Part shown: positions 18,257 to 27,280 of the stretch, one piece after another
How the letters are laid out: each line of letters starts with the position of its first letter
Position numbering within the stretch: the first letter of the stretch is position 1
From: Clostridium jeddahitimonense
GTDB taxonomy: Bacteria; Bacillota; Clostridia; Clostridiales; Clostridiaceae
NCBI GenBank assembly: GCA_000753455.2
Contig: LM994670.1
Location: 1,964,163 to 2,028,162 of the forward strand
Direction: 5' to 3'
Length of the DNA stretch: 64,000 nt
The notes under the pieces: model-generated
What the model was told of the DNA's origin: nothing
What the model saw: only the letters and a program-made list of their open reading frames with translations
Database searches by the model: none
Position numbers and translations under genes: made by a program

Positions 18257-19192
18257 CTATTCCCCTCCTTGTTCATTTCTAAACCTATATTGAATTAATG
18301 TAATAACCATGATTACAGCAAAGAATATCCATGCAATTGCAGATGCATACCCCATATTGTAATTTCTAAATCCTTCTTCATAGATGTAGTACATAATTGT
18401 ACTTGTTGATCCTAATGGCCCTCCACTAGTCATAATAAATATAGATTCAAACATATTAAATGCTTCTATAACTAGCAATATAATTACAACAAAAGTTGTA
18501 TTTGAAAGCATTGGTACTGTTATTTTAAAGAATCTTTGAATACCAGTAGCTCCATCTACCTCCGCTGACTCGTATAAACTTTCAGGAATAGTTTGTAATC
18601 CTGCTAAAAACATAATCATATAATAACCACTCATCTGCCACACACGCATAATAATTAATGCCATCTTACTTGAATCTGCACTATTTAGCCACATTGGCGG
18701 ATTATTAAATCCTATAGCAGTAAGAAAATTATTAATAAGCCCTATATCGGGGTTAAATATCCATAGCCATACCATACTAACAGCAATTGTTGATGTTATA
18801 CTTGGTAAAAATAATGCCACTCTATAAGCTTTGGTAAGTTTTCCTGCTTTTTTGTTTATTAAAAGAGCTAAGAGTAATGATATAACTAATACAATTGGAA
18901 CTAGGAAAACAACAAAATATAATGTATTTCCAAAATACTTATAAAAATACTCGTCTTTTGTAAACGCTTTAATGTAATTTGCAAATCCTATAAACTTTGG
19001 TTCTGTCATTAAGTCATAATCTGTCAATGATAAATAAAACGAATAGATTATTGACCCAAAAGTGAATATTGAAAATCCTATTAACGCTGGTGATACAAAT
19101 AACCATCCAGTTAATGATTGCTTAGTTTTTAATGTCATGTGATTTTTTTTAGGCTTTTTTACAGCCACCTTAGGAGTTATCTCAGCTTTCAT
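18257..19192 (-). CDS. ABC sugar transporter permease (MalF/UgpA type)
   Basis: A 311-residue inner-membrane permease with a basic N-terminus, six hydrophobic segments and the EAA loop SLYESAEVDGATGIQRFFKITVP. It is the first gene of the catabolic locus. The following permease start is formed within its stop region. No convincing promoter hexamers were found in the 62 bases between it and the DUF3307 gene, so the start of transcription is unresolved; read-through from the glycerate kinase transcript is possible. Confidence 0.9.
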   Translation of the reverse strand: MKAEITPKVAVKKPKKNHMTLKTKQSLTGWLFVSPALIGFSIFTFGSIIYSFYLSLTDYDLMTEPKFIGFANYIKAFTKDEYFYKYFGNTLYFVVFLVPIVLVISLLLALLINKKAGKLTKAYRVALFLPSITSTIAVSMVWLWIFNPDIGLINNFLTAIGFNNPPMWLNSADSSKMALIIMRVWQMSGYYMIMFLAGLQTIPESLYESAEVDGATGIQRFFKITVPMLSNTTFVVIILLVIEAFNMFESIFIMTSGGPLGSTSTIMYYIYEEGFRNYNMGYASAIAWIFFAVIMVITLIQYRFRNEQGGE

Positions 19193-19254
19193 ATTCTTTT
19201 ACACCTTTCCAATTAGAAGCCATATGAACTGCCCTAATTTATCTTTTTAATTAT

Positions 19255-19590
19255 TTAAATTATAAAAACTAATATTAATATAATGTAGTGAATTATTTGA
19301 TCCACATATAAAGCGTATTTATCACCTAAATATTTAGGTGATATACCTCGTGCTTTAATATAGTCAATAGGAAAGTGGGTTATGGCAACTAATGCTAATT
19401 GTTCTACACTTACTACATATTCCATTAAATACCCAATAACCATAATTCCACATGCATATAAAATTGAATGTACAAATAACACATAATTATCTTTTCCCTT
19501 ATCTTTGGCTAAATGTGCTGTTTGAAACAAGTAATCTCCTGTCGCATGAGCCATTAAAACAAATAATATATCTTTAATACCTAATCCCAC
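19255..19590 (-). CDS. DUF3307 family small membrane protein
   Basis: A 111-residue protein with about four hydrophobic segments. MAHATGDYLFQTAHLAKDK near the N-terminus and ITHFPIDYIKAR in the middle match the DUF3307 signature; the conserved His and Asp residues inside membrane segments suggest a metal site or an enzyme active site, but the family has no agreed function. The start is uncertain: the GTG used here lies right behind GAGAG, and the true initiator could be a few codons on. It sits 24 bases after the glycerate kinase and 62 bases before the ABC permease. Confidence 0.75.
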   Translation of the reverse strand: MGLGIKDILFVLMAHATGDYLFQTAHLAKDKGKDNYVLFVHSILYACGIMVIGYLMEYVVSVEQLALVAITHFPIDYIKARGISPKYLGDKYALYVDQIIHYIILILVFII

Positions 19591-19614
19591 CTCTCTTAAT
19601 TCTTTAATCTATTA

Positions 19615-20757
19615 TTACTTACAATTTTTATATCCAATACATATGGCTCGTATTATTCTCTCTGATACATCTTTAATAAGATTTGTTGAATTATTAATAC
19701 TTTCTTTCAATGTCATAGGTCTATTATTGATGCTAAAAATACTATCAAAACCATATTTATAAAGTTCTTTATATCCATCTCCTATACTCCCGCAAATAGC
19801 TATTACTGGTATATTGTATTTTTTAGCTACTTTCGCTACTCCATAAGGGGTCTTCCCAAATTTAGTCTGATAATCTATTCTTCCTTCGCCTGTAAATACT
19901 ATGTCAGCACTTTTTAACACCTCTTCTAATTTTGTTTCCTTTATAATTAAATCTACTCCTTTTTCTAATTTTCCTCCTATTGCTAAGAGAGCCGCTCCAG
20001 TACCTCCTGCTGCACCTGCACCCTTAATATTTGATACATCAACTCCAAATTCTTCTTCAATTATTCTAGAATAATGTTTCAATGAATCATCTAAAATCTT
20101 TATATCCTCTTCCTTTGCTCCTTTTTGTGGCCCAAATACATTTGATGCACCATTAACTCCACACAATATGTTATCAACATCACATGCTATCTTTATATTG
20201 CATTTTAAAATTTCACTATTAAAGTTGCTTCTATCTATATGATGAAGCTGATTTAATGCTTGTCCCCCCTCGGGTATATCCCTTCCATCTTTATTTAAAA
20301 ATCTAATTCCTAAAGCTCGAAGCATTCCAGCTCCCCCGTCATTCGTTGCACTTCCACCAATTCCAATAATTAAATTTCTACAACCTCTTGCTATCGCATC
20401 ATTTATTATTTGACCAGCTCCATATGTTGATGTAATTAAAGGATTTAATTCATCTTTTCTTAGCAAATTTAATCCTGAAGCTGCTGCCAATTCTATAATT
20501 GCAGTCTTTCCATCACCAAGAATTCCATAAAATGAATCTATTTCCCTTAATAATGGATCGCATACTTTCAATTTAATTGTTCTTCCACCTGTTGCATCAA
20601 TAAAAGCTTGTACAGTTCCTTCTCCCCCATCAGCCATTGGAATCTTTATTATTTCAATATCTTTACTATAAATAGATATTCCTTCAGCTATAGAATTTGC
20701 TACTTCCGAAGCATTTAAGCTTCCTTTGTATGAATCAGGAGCAATTACTACTTTCAT
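19615..20757 (-). CDS. glxK: Glycerate 2-kinase (GarK/GlxK type)
   Basis: A 380-residue type I glycerate kinase. MKVVIAPDSYKGSLNASEVA at the N-terminus, PMADGGEGTVQAF, IGIGGSATNDGGAGMLRALG and KGAGAAGGTGAALLA are diagnostic. It phosphorylates D-glycerate, in this family usually to 2-phosphoglycerate, which enters lower glycolysis. A GGTGG site precedes ATG. A CdaR-type regulator is encoded immediately upstream on the same strand, the usual pairing for glycerate and sugar-diacid genes, and the gap between them holds a palindromic repeat (20825-20882). The downstream DUF3307 gene may be cotranscribed. Confidence 0.92.
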   Translation of the reverse strand: MKVVIAPDSYKGSLNASEVANSIAEGISIYSKDIEIIKIPMADGGEGTVQAFIDATGGRTIKLKVCDPLLREIDSFYGILGDGKTAIIELAAASGLNLLRKDELNPLITSTYGAGQIINDAIARGCRNLIIGIGGSATNDGGAGMLRALGIRFLNKDGRDIPEGGQALNQLHHIDRSNFNSEILKCNIKIACDVDNILCGVNGASNVFGPQKGAKEEDIKILDDSLKHYSRIIEEEFGVDVSNIKGAGAAGGTGAALLAIGGKLEKGVDLIIKETKLEEVLKSADIVFTGEGRIDYQTKFGKTPYGVAKVAKKYNIPVIAICGSIGDGYKELYKYGFDSIFSINNRPMTLKESINNSTNLIKDVSERIIRAICIGYKNCK

Positions 20758-20824
20758 ATGTTCACCACCTATTCTGTTAAATATTCCTTACTTATATAGT
20801 AAACATTTACAACAAGTGGAACAA

Positions 20825-20882
20825 TGTGCACTCTTAACAACAATAAAAATTCAATTTAGCAATTTATTGTTTAGCGTGCACA
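20825..20882. promoter_or_regulatory. Inverted-repeat operator candidate upstream of glycerate kinase
   Basis: TGTGCACTCTTAACAA on the plus strand near 20825-20840 is matched by TGTGCACGCTAAACAA on the minus strand ending near 20882. The GTGCAC cores are 50 bases apart, about five helical turns. It lies between the CdaR-type regulator gene and the kinase it probably controls. Confidence 0.55.
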
Positions 20883-20918
20883 ATTTTTACTTATATTTTA
20901 TATTTTTTAAATTATTTT

Positions 20919-22052
20919 CTACGCATTTCTATTATTTTTTTCATCGTTAATTAAAATAGCTAAAAAAACTTTAGTGCATTCATATGGCTTACTTAAATCA
21001 ATTCCATATAATGATTTAAACTTATTTAATCTATATAAAACAGTGTTTCTGTGAATATACATAGCTTTAGCTGTTTGTCCAACTAACATATTATTCATAA
21101 AATACATCTTTACTGTTTTCATCATTTCTTCAGATAATTTATTATGTCCTTCAAATAGTTGTAGAAAATTATTTTCTATATATATATTTTTAGTAGTCTT
21201 TGAAATTCCTTTTACAAGCAATCTTAAATCATAATCTCTTACTTTTATTACCTTTTTATCTCTGTATGGATCTTCTATAGACTCTACTAAGCAAATCTGA
21301 GAATATACTTTTTCATAATCTATAATCTTCTTACACTTTTCACCTATTATAAAAGTATAATTTGATATATTATTTTGATTTAATTCATCAATTAATAAAT
21401 CAATATATCTAGATATGTCTATATTTTGTTGTATTAGCAATATTATTTTTTTATTATTTAAATTTATTATCTCAATATCTAAATTTCTAAGTGTTGTAGT
21501 AAATAAGCTCTCAGTTACATGGTATACGTTTTCTTTTGGATCATCACATTTAAAAACAATCATTTTACGTATAGATTCTATATTTATTTCTAATAATTTA
21601 GCTCTTGAATAATATGTTTCTATATCTTGAATATCTATACCCTGAATTATGTCCTTAAAATAGTTAATCTTTTTATTCTTTTTAACTTTTTGTGAGTGTT
21701 CTTCATCCATCTCTCCTACTATTAATTCAACTAATTCTTTTATTAATGGTGCATATGGAAGTACTTCTTGAGCTGTTCCAGTTATTCCAACTACACCAAT
21801 TACATTGTTATGGTATGTAATTGGCATATTTACTCCCTCTTTACAACCTCTATACATATGTTTATTACTATCTGTTATAATTACATTTCTATTACTGTTA
21901 GCACTTATTCTCGCTGCTTCATGATAAGTATTCTCTCTTTTTTTATTACTTGATGCAATTATTATTCCGTCTACCCCTATAATATTTATATCTTTTGTAA
22001 AAATTGATGTTAATCTATTTATTATTCTTATAGCCAAATTATAATTTAACAT
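20919..22052 (-). CDS. cdaR: CdaR-family transcriptional regulator
   Basis: A 377-residue regulator. The N-terminal about 130 residues are a sugar-diacid recognition domain (INRLTSIFTKDINIIGVDGIII, VNMPITYHNNVIGVVGITG). A GGDEF-like middle region follows, and a PucR/CdaR C-terminal helix-turn-helix (LVGQTAKAMYIHRNTVLYRLNKF). Homologues sense glycerate, glucarate or galactarate and activate their catabolic genes. Placement just upstream of glycerate kinase makes glycerate the likely effector here. The repeat at 20825-20882 is its probable target. Confidence 0.88.
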   Translation of the reverse strand: MLNYNLAIRIINRLTSIFTKDINIIGVDGIIIASSNKKRENTYHEAARISANSNRNVIITDSNKHMYRGCKEGVNMPITYHNNVIGVVGITGTAQEVLPYAPLIKELVELIVGEMDEEHSQKVKKNKKINYFKDIIQGIDIQDIETYYSRAKLLEINIESIRKMIVFKCDDPKENVYHVTESLFTTTLRNLDIEIINLNNKKIILLIQQNIDISRYIDLLIDELNQNNISNYTFIIGEKCKKIIDYEKVYSQICLVESIEDPYRDKKVIKVRDYDLRLLVKGISKTTKNIYIENNFLQLFEGHNKLSEEMMKTVKMYFMNNMLVGQTAKAMYIHRNTVLYRLNKFKSLYGIDLSKPYECTKVFLAILINDEKNNRNA

Positions 22053-22227
22053 TTATATCCCCCTATACTAAATATTAATTATATTTAAAGAATAATATAT
22101 TTCTCAAAATTTTACAAATATTTAAAATATATACATAGTTAATTTTAATAATAATTTACTGTGACTATTTAAAAAGATTATTTTCTTAATCTAAGGCTTA
22201 TTTAATATACGTTTAATCCTTCTACTG

Positions 22228-22236
22228 TGTTATAAT
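22228..22236 (+). promoter_or_regulatory. Extended -10 promoter of the DEAD-box helicase gene
   Basis: TGTTATAAT is a TGn-extended -10 element. It would start transcription near 22243, which leaves a 30-base leader before the ATG chosen at 22273 and only about six bases before the upstream ATG at 22249. Confidence 0.55.
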
Positions 22237-22272
22237 AATATAAAACTTATGAGAAAACGGAAGGTACAATAC

Positions 22273-23379
22273 ATGAACTTTAAAGATTTAGGAATTAGTA
22301 ACGACATAGAAAATATATTAAATAAATCTGGAATTAAAACTCCAACGCCAATTCAACAGGATAGTATAATACATATTTTAAATAATGAAGATGTTATAGC
22401 AGAAGCTCAAACTGGTACAGGAAAAACCTTAGCATTTTTATTACCTATATTTGAAAATATATCATTAAGCTCTAATGGTATTCAGGCTTTAATAATCTCT
22501 CCTACAAGAGAACTTGCAATTCAAATAACTGAGGAAGCTAATAAATTAAGCCTTGCTAAAGATATCGGTATTTTATCTATGTATGGCGGTAAGGATATTG
22601 GCTCACAAATGAAAAAGCTTAAAGGAAATATAAGACTTATAATTGCAACTCCAGGAAGACTTTTAGATCATCTTAAAAGAAAAACTGTAAATTTAAGTAC
22701 TTTAAGAACTATAGTATTAGATGAAGCAGATCAAATACTTTTAATGGGATTTAAAAATGAAATTGATATTATAATGAAGGAAACTCCTAAAAAGAAACAA
22801 ACTTTATGCTTCTCTGCAACTATGGATTCTTCAGTAAAAAAACTTGCTTATAGGTATATGCAAGATCCTGTGGTTATAAGTGTAAAAAAAGAAGAAGTAA
22901 CTTTAACTAATATCAAGCAAGAAGTTGTTGAAACAATTGATAGAGAAAAAAGAGAAGCTTTATGCAAAGCTTTGGACCAAGACAATCCTTTTATGGCAAT
23001 AATATTCTGCAGAACAAAAAGAAGAGCTGATGAGCTAGAGCTTGTTATGCACAGACGTGGATATAACTGCAAGGTAATTCATAGTGATATTCAACAATCT
23101 AAAAGAGAAAGAATCATGAAATCTTTCAGAAATGCAGATATTCAATATTTAATTGCAACAGATGTAGCATCTCGTGGTTTAGATATTAGCGGCGCTAGTC
23201 ATATTTACAACTATGATATCCCTGAAGCTGTTGAAACTTATATTCATCGTATTGGTAGAACCGGAAGGGCTGGAAATGTAGGTTATACTTGTCTTTTTGT
23301 AGATCCTAAGGATTCTAAAATGCTTTCTAATATTGAAAATGAAATTAAGTTTAAAATCCCTAGAAGAGAGTTAAAATAA
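22273..23379 (+). CDS. DEAD-box RNA helicase
   Basis: A roughly 368-residue ATP-dependent RNA helicase core without a long C-terminal extension. Motifs in order: Q motif (TPIQQDS), motif I (AQTGTGKT), Ia (PTRELAIQ), GG, Ib (TPGRLLDH), II (DEADQ), III (SATMDSS), IV (IIFCRTKRRADEL), V (ATDVASRGLDI) and VI (HRIGRTGRAG). It remodels RNA duplexes, for example in ribosome assembly or cold adaptation. I chose ATG at 22273 with GGAAGG eight bases upstream; the ATG at 22249 has no site and lies too close to the promoter. The lack of the RNA-binding tail of CsdA/DbpA makes it a minimal, RhlE/CshB-like member. Confidence 0.93.
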   Translation: MNFKDLGISNDIENILNKSGIKTPTPIQQDSIIHILNNEDVIAEAQTGTGKTLAFLLPIFENISLSSNGIQALIISPTRELAIQITEEANKLSLAKDIGILSMYGGKDIGSQMKKLKGNIRLIIATPGRLLDHLKRKTVNLSTLRTIVLDEADQILLMGFKNEIDIIMKETPKKKQTLCFSATMDSSVKKLAYRYMQDPVVISVKKEEVTLTNIKQEVVETIDREKREALCKALDQDNPFMAIIFCRTKRRADELELVMHRRGYNCKVIHSDIQQSKRERIMKSFRNADIQYLIATDVASRGLDISGASHIYNYDIPEAVETYIHRIGRTGRAGNVGYTCLFVDPKDSKMLSNIENEIKFKIPRRELK

Positions 23380-23493
23380 ATTGTTTGCTACTCTCATTAA
23401 TAGAAATGATGTCTTTGGCAAGGGAACTATGTCACTTTATTTCAGAGAAATATTCAGCAATTTGAAGATATATATTTTCTTATACAAATATAA

Positions 23494-23527
23494 ATGCCGA
23501 CCTCATATAAATATCTGTGGTCGGCAT
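23494..23527. terminator. Bidirectional terminator between helicase and nitroreductase genes
   Basis: ATGCCGACC and GGTCGGCAT form a GC-rich stem flanked by AT-rich tracts on both sides. It serves the convergent helicase and nitroreductase genes. Confidence 0.75.
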
Positions 23528-23556
23528 ATTTCTATACACTTCAAGTATATATTTCT

Positions 23557-24144
23557 TTAATAAATTCTCTTTATTCGTCCTTCTTTTCTATCCTTACCTT
23601 TTGGTAATTCACAATCATAATATCCAAGAGCAATATGATATGTTGGAGTATATCCTTCTTCTAATCCCCATTCCTTTAAAATATCCTTACCATACTCCCC
23701 TTCAAAAGTTTTATCAGCTCGTCCAACCATGCAAGAACCAATTCCTAATGAATGTGCTGCTATCATAATATTTTGTGCTACAACAGCACAGTCACCATCT
23801 GTATATAGATAGTTATTAGGTGCAAATAATGTTATAACTGTTGGGGCTCCATAAAATGCACTTTTAATATTTCTATCATCTGCAATACTAGGCTGTTCTT
23901 TAGATACTCCTAATTTAGCATTTTTAGGAACACTTTCATAAAAAGCTCCACGATTAATCTTTCCAAGTATTTCATTAACCTTTTCATTTTGTGACACTAC
24001 AACTAATGCAGATTGCCTACCTCCAGCATTAGGCGCATAAATAGAAGCTTCTAAAATTTCGTTTAATTTATTTTCCTCTATTTGCTTTTTTAAATATTTA
24101 CGTATTGAACGTCTTTCCTTTATACACTTAATTACTTCATTCAT
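23557..24144 (-). CDS. Nitroreductase family protein
   Basis: A 195-residue FMN-dependent oxidoreductase. KERRSIRKYLKKQIEE is the family's N-terminal FMN-binding signature; APNAGGRQSALVVVS, CAVVAQNIMIAAHSLGIGSCMVGR and the C-terminal basic tail complete the fold. These enzymes reduce nitro-compounds, quinones or flavins with NAD(P)H. It is encoded divergently from an HxlR-type regulator, with the operator candidate at 24240-24264 between them, so the regulator probably controls it in response to electrophile or redox stress. Confidence 0.88.
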   Translation of the reverse strand: MNEVIKCIKERRSIRKYLKKQIEENKLNEILEASIYAPNAGGRQSALVVVSQNEKVNEILGKINRGAFYESVPKNAKLGVSKEQPSIADDRNIKSAFYGAPTVITLFAPNNYLYTDGDCAVVAQNIMIAAHSLGIGSCMVGRADKTFEGEYGKDILKEWGLEEGYTPTYHIALGYYDCELPKGKDRKEGRIKRIY

Positions 24145-24188
24145 TTATCTTCTTCCCCTTATTTTTTAAATTCGATAGTTATTAATAG

Positions 24189-24217
24189 TTGCATGCACTC
24201 CTAACTGTCATTATAAT
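24189..24217 (+). promoter_or_regulatory. Sigma-A type promoter of the HxlR regulator
   Basis: TTGCAT and TATAAT are separated by 17 bases, upstream of the regulator gene at 24315 and immediately before the operator candidate at 24240. Confidence 0.65.
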
Positions 24218-24239
24218 ATCATTAGGTGTAAAAGCTTGG

Positions 24240-24264
24240 AAGTAGGCACTTTTATGTTCGCTAC
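24240..24264. promoter_or_regulatory. HxlR operator candidate, copy 1
   Basis: The element reads AAGTA-GGC-ACTTTT-AT-GTT-CGC-TAC. The same frame is found upstream of the second HxlR gene at 39124-39148. GTA and TAC are the outer inverted ends. It lies just downstream of the promoter, where binding would block transcription. Confidence 0.6.
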
Positions 24265-24314
24265 GCACCTTTTGGTAGGAATTAATATTTTACTTACTTT
24301 GGAGGGGAAATTTT

Positions 24315-24650
24315 ATGAAGACAAAAAAAGAGCTACCACTTTGCCCAGTTGCAACAACTGTTGCACTTATAGATAGTAAATGGAAGCTTTTAATATTAAG
24401 AGATCTTTTAGCTGATACTAGACGATATAGCGATTTTCAAAAAAGCATACCAGAGATCAGCCAAAAAGTATTAACTCAATCCTTAAAATCTATGGTTGAA
24501 GATGGTATTGTAATTAGAATTGCATATCCAGAGGTACCACCTAGAGTTGAATATAGTTTAAGTGACCTTGGAAATTCATTAAGACCTGTCATTAATGTAA
24601 TGGAGGCTTGGGGAAAAGACTATCAAGCTAATTATTATAATAAAGATTAA
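24315..24650 (+). CDS. HxlR-family winged-helix regulator
   Basis: A 111-residue DNA-binding protein. LCPVATTVALIDSKWKLLILRDLL places a Cys in the position used for redox sensing in HxlR/YodB/HypR members. FQKSIPEISQKVLTQSLKSM is the recognition-helix region, and PEVPPRVEYSLSDLG is the family wing signature. It likely represses itself and the divergent nitroreductase and is inactivated by thiol-reactive compounds. GGAGGGG lies before ATG. Confidence 0.9.
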   Translation: MKTKKELPLCPVATTVALIDSKWKLLILRDLLADTRRYSDFQKSIPEISQKVLTQSLKSMVEDGIVIRIAYPEVPPRVEYSLSDLGNSLRPVINVMEAWGKDYQANYYNKD

Positions 24651-24977
24651 AGATGCATCTGAAATGTCAGATAATTTTTCTAACACTTTAGGTGCAACTT
24701 ATCTTAATATTATTTTAAAGTTAATAGTTTTTATATTAGACCATGTTAGACACTTTTGTTGATATATGCCACTTGCACAGGTATATAATGAGCTAGTATT
24801 TAGAATTTCATTATTTTCTGAATCAAAAATTACGTTAAGAAATTTATGTTGTTTGAATATAGTGAGTTCATAAACTTTGGTAATTTTTATAGAGGAAGTA
24901 ATAAAAATTCTTATACTAGTGAATCATTACCGAAGTAAGTATAATATATCAACATTTTAGTCTAACAGGATCTTATA
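24651..24977. other. Gene-free stretch with a nested inverted repeat
   Basis: No gene was found in these 327 bases. Two nested inverted repeats are present: ACTTTGGTAAT/ATTACCGAAGT at 24874-24884 and 24926-24936, and AATTTTTAT/ATAAAAATT at 24882-24890 and 24901-24909. They lie downstream of the synthetase gene and may fold as its 3' structure. The remainder shows nothing recognisable. Confidence 0.5.
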
Positions 24978-26945
24978 TTAATATTGATACTCCATTTTCT
25001 TAAAGAAATCTATCTTCGGTTCAAGAAATTTAAAGTTGTGATTTTCACCATCTTTAAAATAGAAATTAATAGGTTCAAATATATTATCCCAGTTCCATAT
25101 TTCATCATCAATATTTAGATACTCCTTAAACATTTCACACCCTTCTGGTGCAATAGGATGAATTAGTATAGCTATAACTTTACAAGCATATAAGCAATCA
25201 GCTACTACTTGTATTTTTAATTCATCATCTTTTATATTGTTAGTCCAATATTTATTCATCTCTCTTATATACTCATCTAGAACGTATGCTATTCTATGGA
25301 AGTCTTGATTATACATATGTCTTTCGTATTCAAAAACTGCTTTTTCTGCTAAATCTTTTATCTTTTGGCTTACTTCTACTGTTGTAATATTTTTATTTAA
25401 AATTTGTAATGTATAGAAGCATGAACGTATAAGCCTATTAAATACATTTGTTAAAAGGTTTCCTTCTTTTAATACTGGATCTACTCCTACCTTTTCTTCT
25501 TCTTTCATATAAACTTGAGGTTTAAATCCAACGCTCTTTGATGATAATCCTAAGCTCATAAAATGCATACGTAATTGATCTTTAGTATAATACTTTAACA
25601 ATTCATCTGCCATTGGAGGCTTTATCTCTGAACTACTACTTGCTTTTTTATCCATAAATAAAATATGTTTATTAGAAACTATATGCGGTAGATTTAATTT
25701 ACTAACATCTACCTTTTCACCTTTAGCTAATCTTAAGCCTATGAACATAGCCATTTCTGCAATTGAGTAAAAATAGATATTATCCTCACCTATAAATTGA
25801 TAAACCATTGACTCTTCAGATTCCCACCAATTACTCCATTCTTCTGGATTTTCTCCTTTTGACTCTAAATAAGTTTTTAAAAATGATATCGGCGCCCATA
25901 AAGATTCTGGCCATACCCAGAATGTTAAATCTTTTAAATCGTCCTTATCCGGAACTGGTACTCCCCATGAAATATTTCCTGATAATCTAAAAGGTACTAA
26001 AGTCTTACCACTTGTATAGTTAATGCTTAAACTTTCTAATACTTCCTTAGCCTTATCTCTATCTTCTAAATGTTCAAAAACAAAAGTTATTGAAGACTTC
26101 TTCTCTTCATCTATAACTTCATGGTTAGGTAACTTAGCTTCTAACTCAACTAAATCATCAATATATTTTCTTGGAACATAAATTAATGGCTTCTTTAAAA
26201 ATTCATCTATAGCTTTTAGTTCATATTTCCTTCTGTTAGTGCTCCTCTTTAAAAACTCATTAAGCTCCTTCATAATATCCATCGAATCCTCTAATGTAAA
26301 GTACCAGTTATCCACGCTTTTTAATATTGGTTTCTTACCTGATAATGTACTCACAGGATTAATTAATTCTGATGCCATGTATTGATGTCCTAATGAACAT
26401 TCCTCTGCATAAGCTTTATCAGAGTTACAACCAGCAATCGGACATTTCCCAACTACTTGTCTTCCATTAAGAAATGTGTTCTTATCTTCATCATAGAATT
26501 GTAATGCTGACATCTTTTTTATATAGCCATTTTCAAATAAAGTATTAAATATTTCTTCTGATACTTCCTTATGAATTTCTCCACTTCTTCCAATAGCTGA
26601 AGCTCCAAAAATATTTAAACTTATATTGTAAGTATCTAAAGTTTCCTTTTGGCTTAAATGATTTTCTCTAACATAATCCTCTATACTATTTTCATAGCCA
26701 TCTTCCTTTAATTTTCTGTAGCTTTCAAGAATTGGTGAACCATAACAATCTGTACCCGAAATAAAAATTACATTTTCTTTTCCTATTCTATCTCTTAAAA
26801 ATCTTGCAAATATATCTGCATGGACAAACATTCCTCCAACATGACCAAAATGAAGATTTTTATTTCCATAAGGCATTCCAGCAGTAATTACAGCTTTTTT
26901 GGGGAATACTGGTCTTTCATTTCTCTCTAATCTTTTACTTATCAT
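24978..26945 (-). CDS. metG: Methionyl-tRNA synthetase-like class I tRNA ligase with altered KMSKS motif
   Basis: A 655-residue class I synthetase. The HIGH motif is HFGH (32-35), followed by FISGTDCYGSPI. A zinc knob is marked by C168, C173, C183 and H187. The region expected to hold KMSKS reads MDKKASSSSE (431-440), a strong departure. The anticodon-binding helical domain is present, but there is no EMAP-like C-terminal domain. It charges, or once charged, tRNA-Met; the Met specifier in its T-box leader supports this. I chose ATG at 26945 with GAGGAGAG upstream. The in-frame TTG at 26978 lies in the base of the leader terminator and is rejected. It may be an accessory MetRS rather than the housekeeping one. 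Confidence 0.78.
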   Translation of the reverse strand: MISKRLERNERPVFPKKAVITAGMPYGNKNLHFGHVGGMFVHADIFARFLRDRIGKENVIFISGTDCYGSPILESYRKLKEDGYENSIEDYVRENHLSQKETLDTYNISLNIFGASAIGRSGEIHKEVSEEIFNTLFENGYIKKMSALQFYDEDKNTFLNGRQVVGKCPIAGCNSDKAYAEECSLGHQYMASELINPVSTLSGKKPILKSVDNWYFTLEDSMDIMKELNEFLKRSTNRRKYELKAIDEFLKKPLIYVPRKYIDDLVELEAKLPNHEVIDEEKKSSITFVFEHLEDRDKAKEVLESLSINYTSGKTLVPFRLSGNISWGVPVPDKDDLKDLTFWVWPESLWAPISFLKTYLESKGENPEEWSNWWESEESMVYQFIGEDNIYFYSIAEMAMFIGLRLAKGEKVDVSKLNLPHIVSNKHILFMDKKASSSSEIKPPMADELLKYYTKDQLRMHFMSLGLSSKSVGFKPQVYMKEEEKVGVDPVLKEGNLLTNVFNRLIRSCFYTLQILNKNITTVEVSQKIKDLAEKAVFEYERHMYNQDFHRIAYVLDEYIREMNKYWTNNIKDDELKIQVVADCLYACKVIAILIHPIAPEGCEMFKEYLNIDDEIWNWDNIFEPINFYFKDGENHNFKFLEPKIDFFKKMEYQY

Positions 26946-26978
26946 AACAATCTCTCCTCTAAGATTTTTTAACGTCAA

Positions 26979-27274
26979 AAAAGCCCCTGTAGAACATAAA
27001 TTCCACAGGGGCGAAAATTCAATTCCGCGGTACCACCCTTTTTCTTAAAATGTCACCATTTTAAGCTCATCAAGTACACCATCTTCCTAAAAGGTCAAAT
27101 CATACTTTAGTTCTGTAACGTGAACAAACGTCATATCATCACCTATAATTAATTTATAAGATCCCATATGCAGCTCCAAGCCTTGTTTCATTATGATCTC
27201 ATAATTTCCTTACACCAATCGGAAACTCTCTGTATATTCCTTCATAACTACTCTTCTCTTCACAGCCTTTATTT
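26979..27274 (-). ncRNA. T-box leader of the synthetase gene
   Basis: On the minus strand the leader has the Stem I hallmarks AGAGAG and GATTGGTGTAAGG, then GGAGCTGC followed by an ATG at 27167-27165 as a plausible Met specifier. The T-box proper GGGTGGTACCGCG spans 27038-27026. The terminator stem GCCCCTGT/ACAGGGGC (26983-27012) is followed by TTTTTTG. Uncharged tRNA would pair with the specifier and with TGGT, favouring the antiterminator. The class is certain from sequence; the specifier choice is inference. Confidence 0.9.
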
Positions 27275-27280
27275 GTGATA

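Noticed and set aside
26946-26978. Longer N-terminus for the synthetase from a TTG at 26978
   Set aside because: It lies at the foot of the leader terminator, while GAGGAGAG precedes the ATG at 26945.
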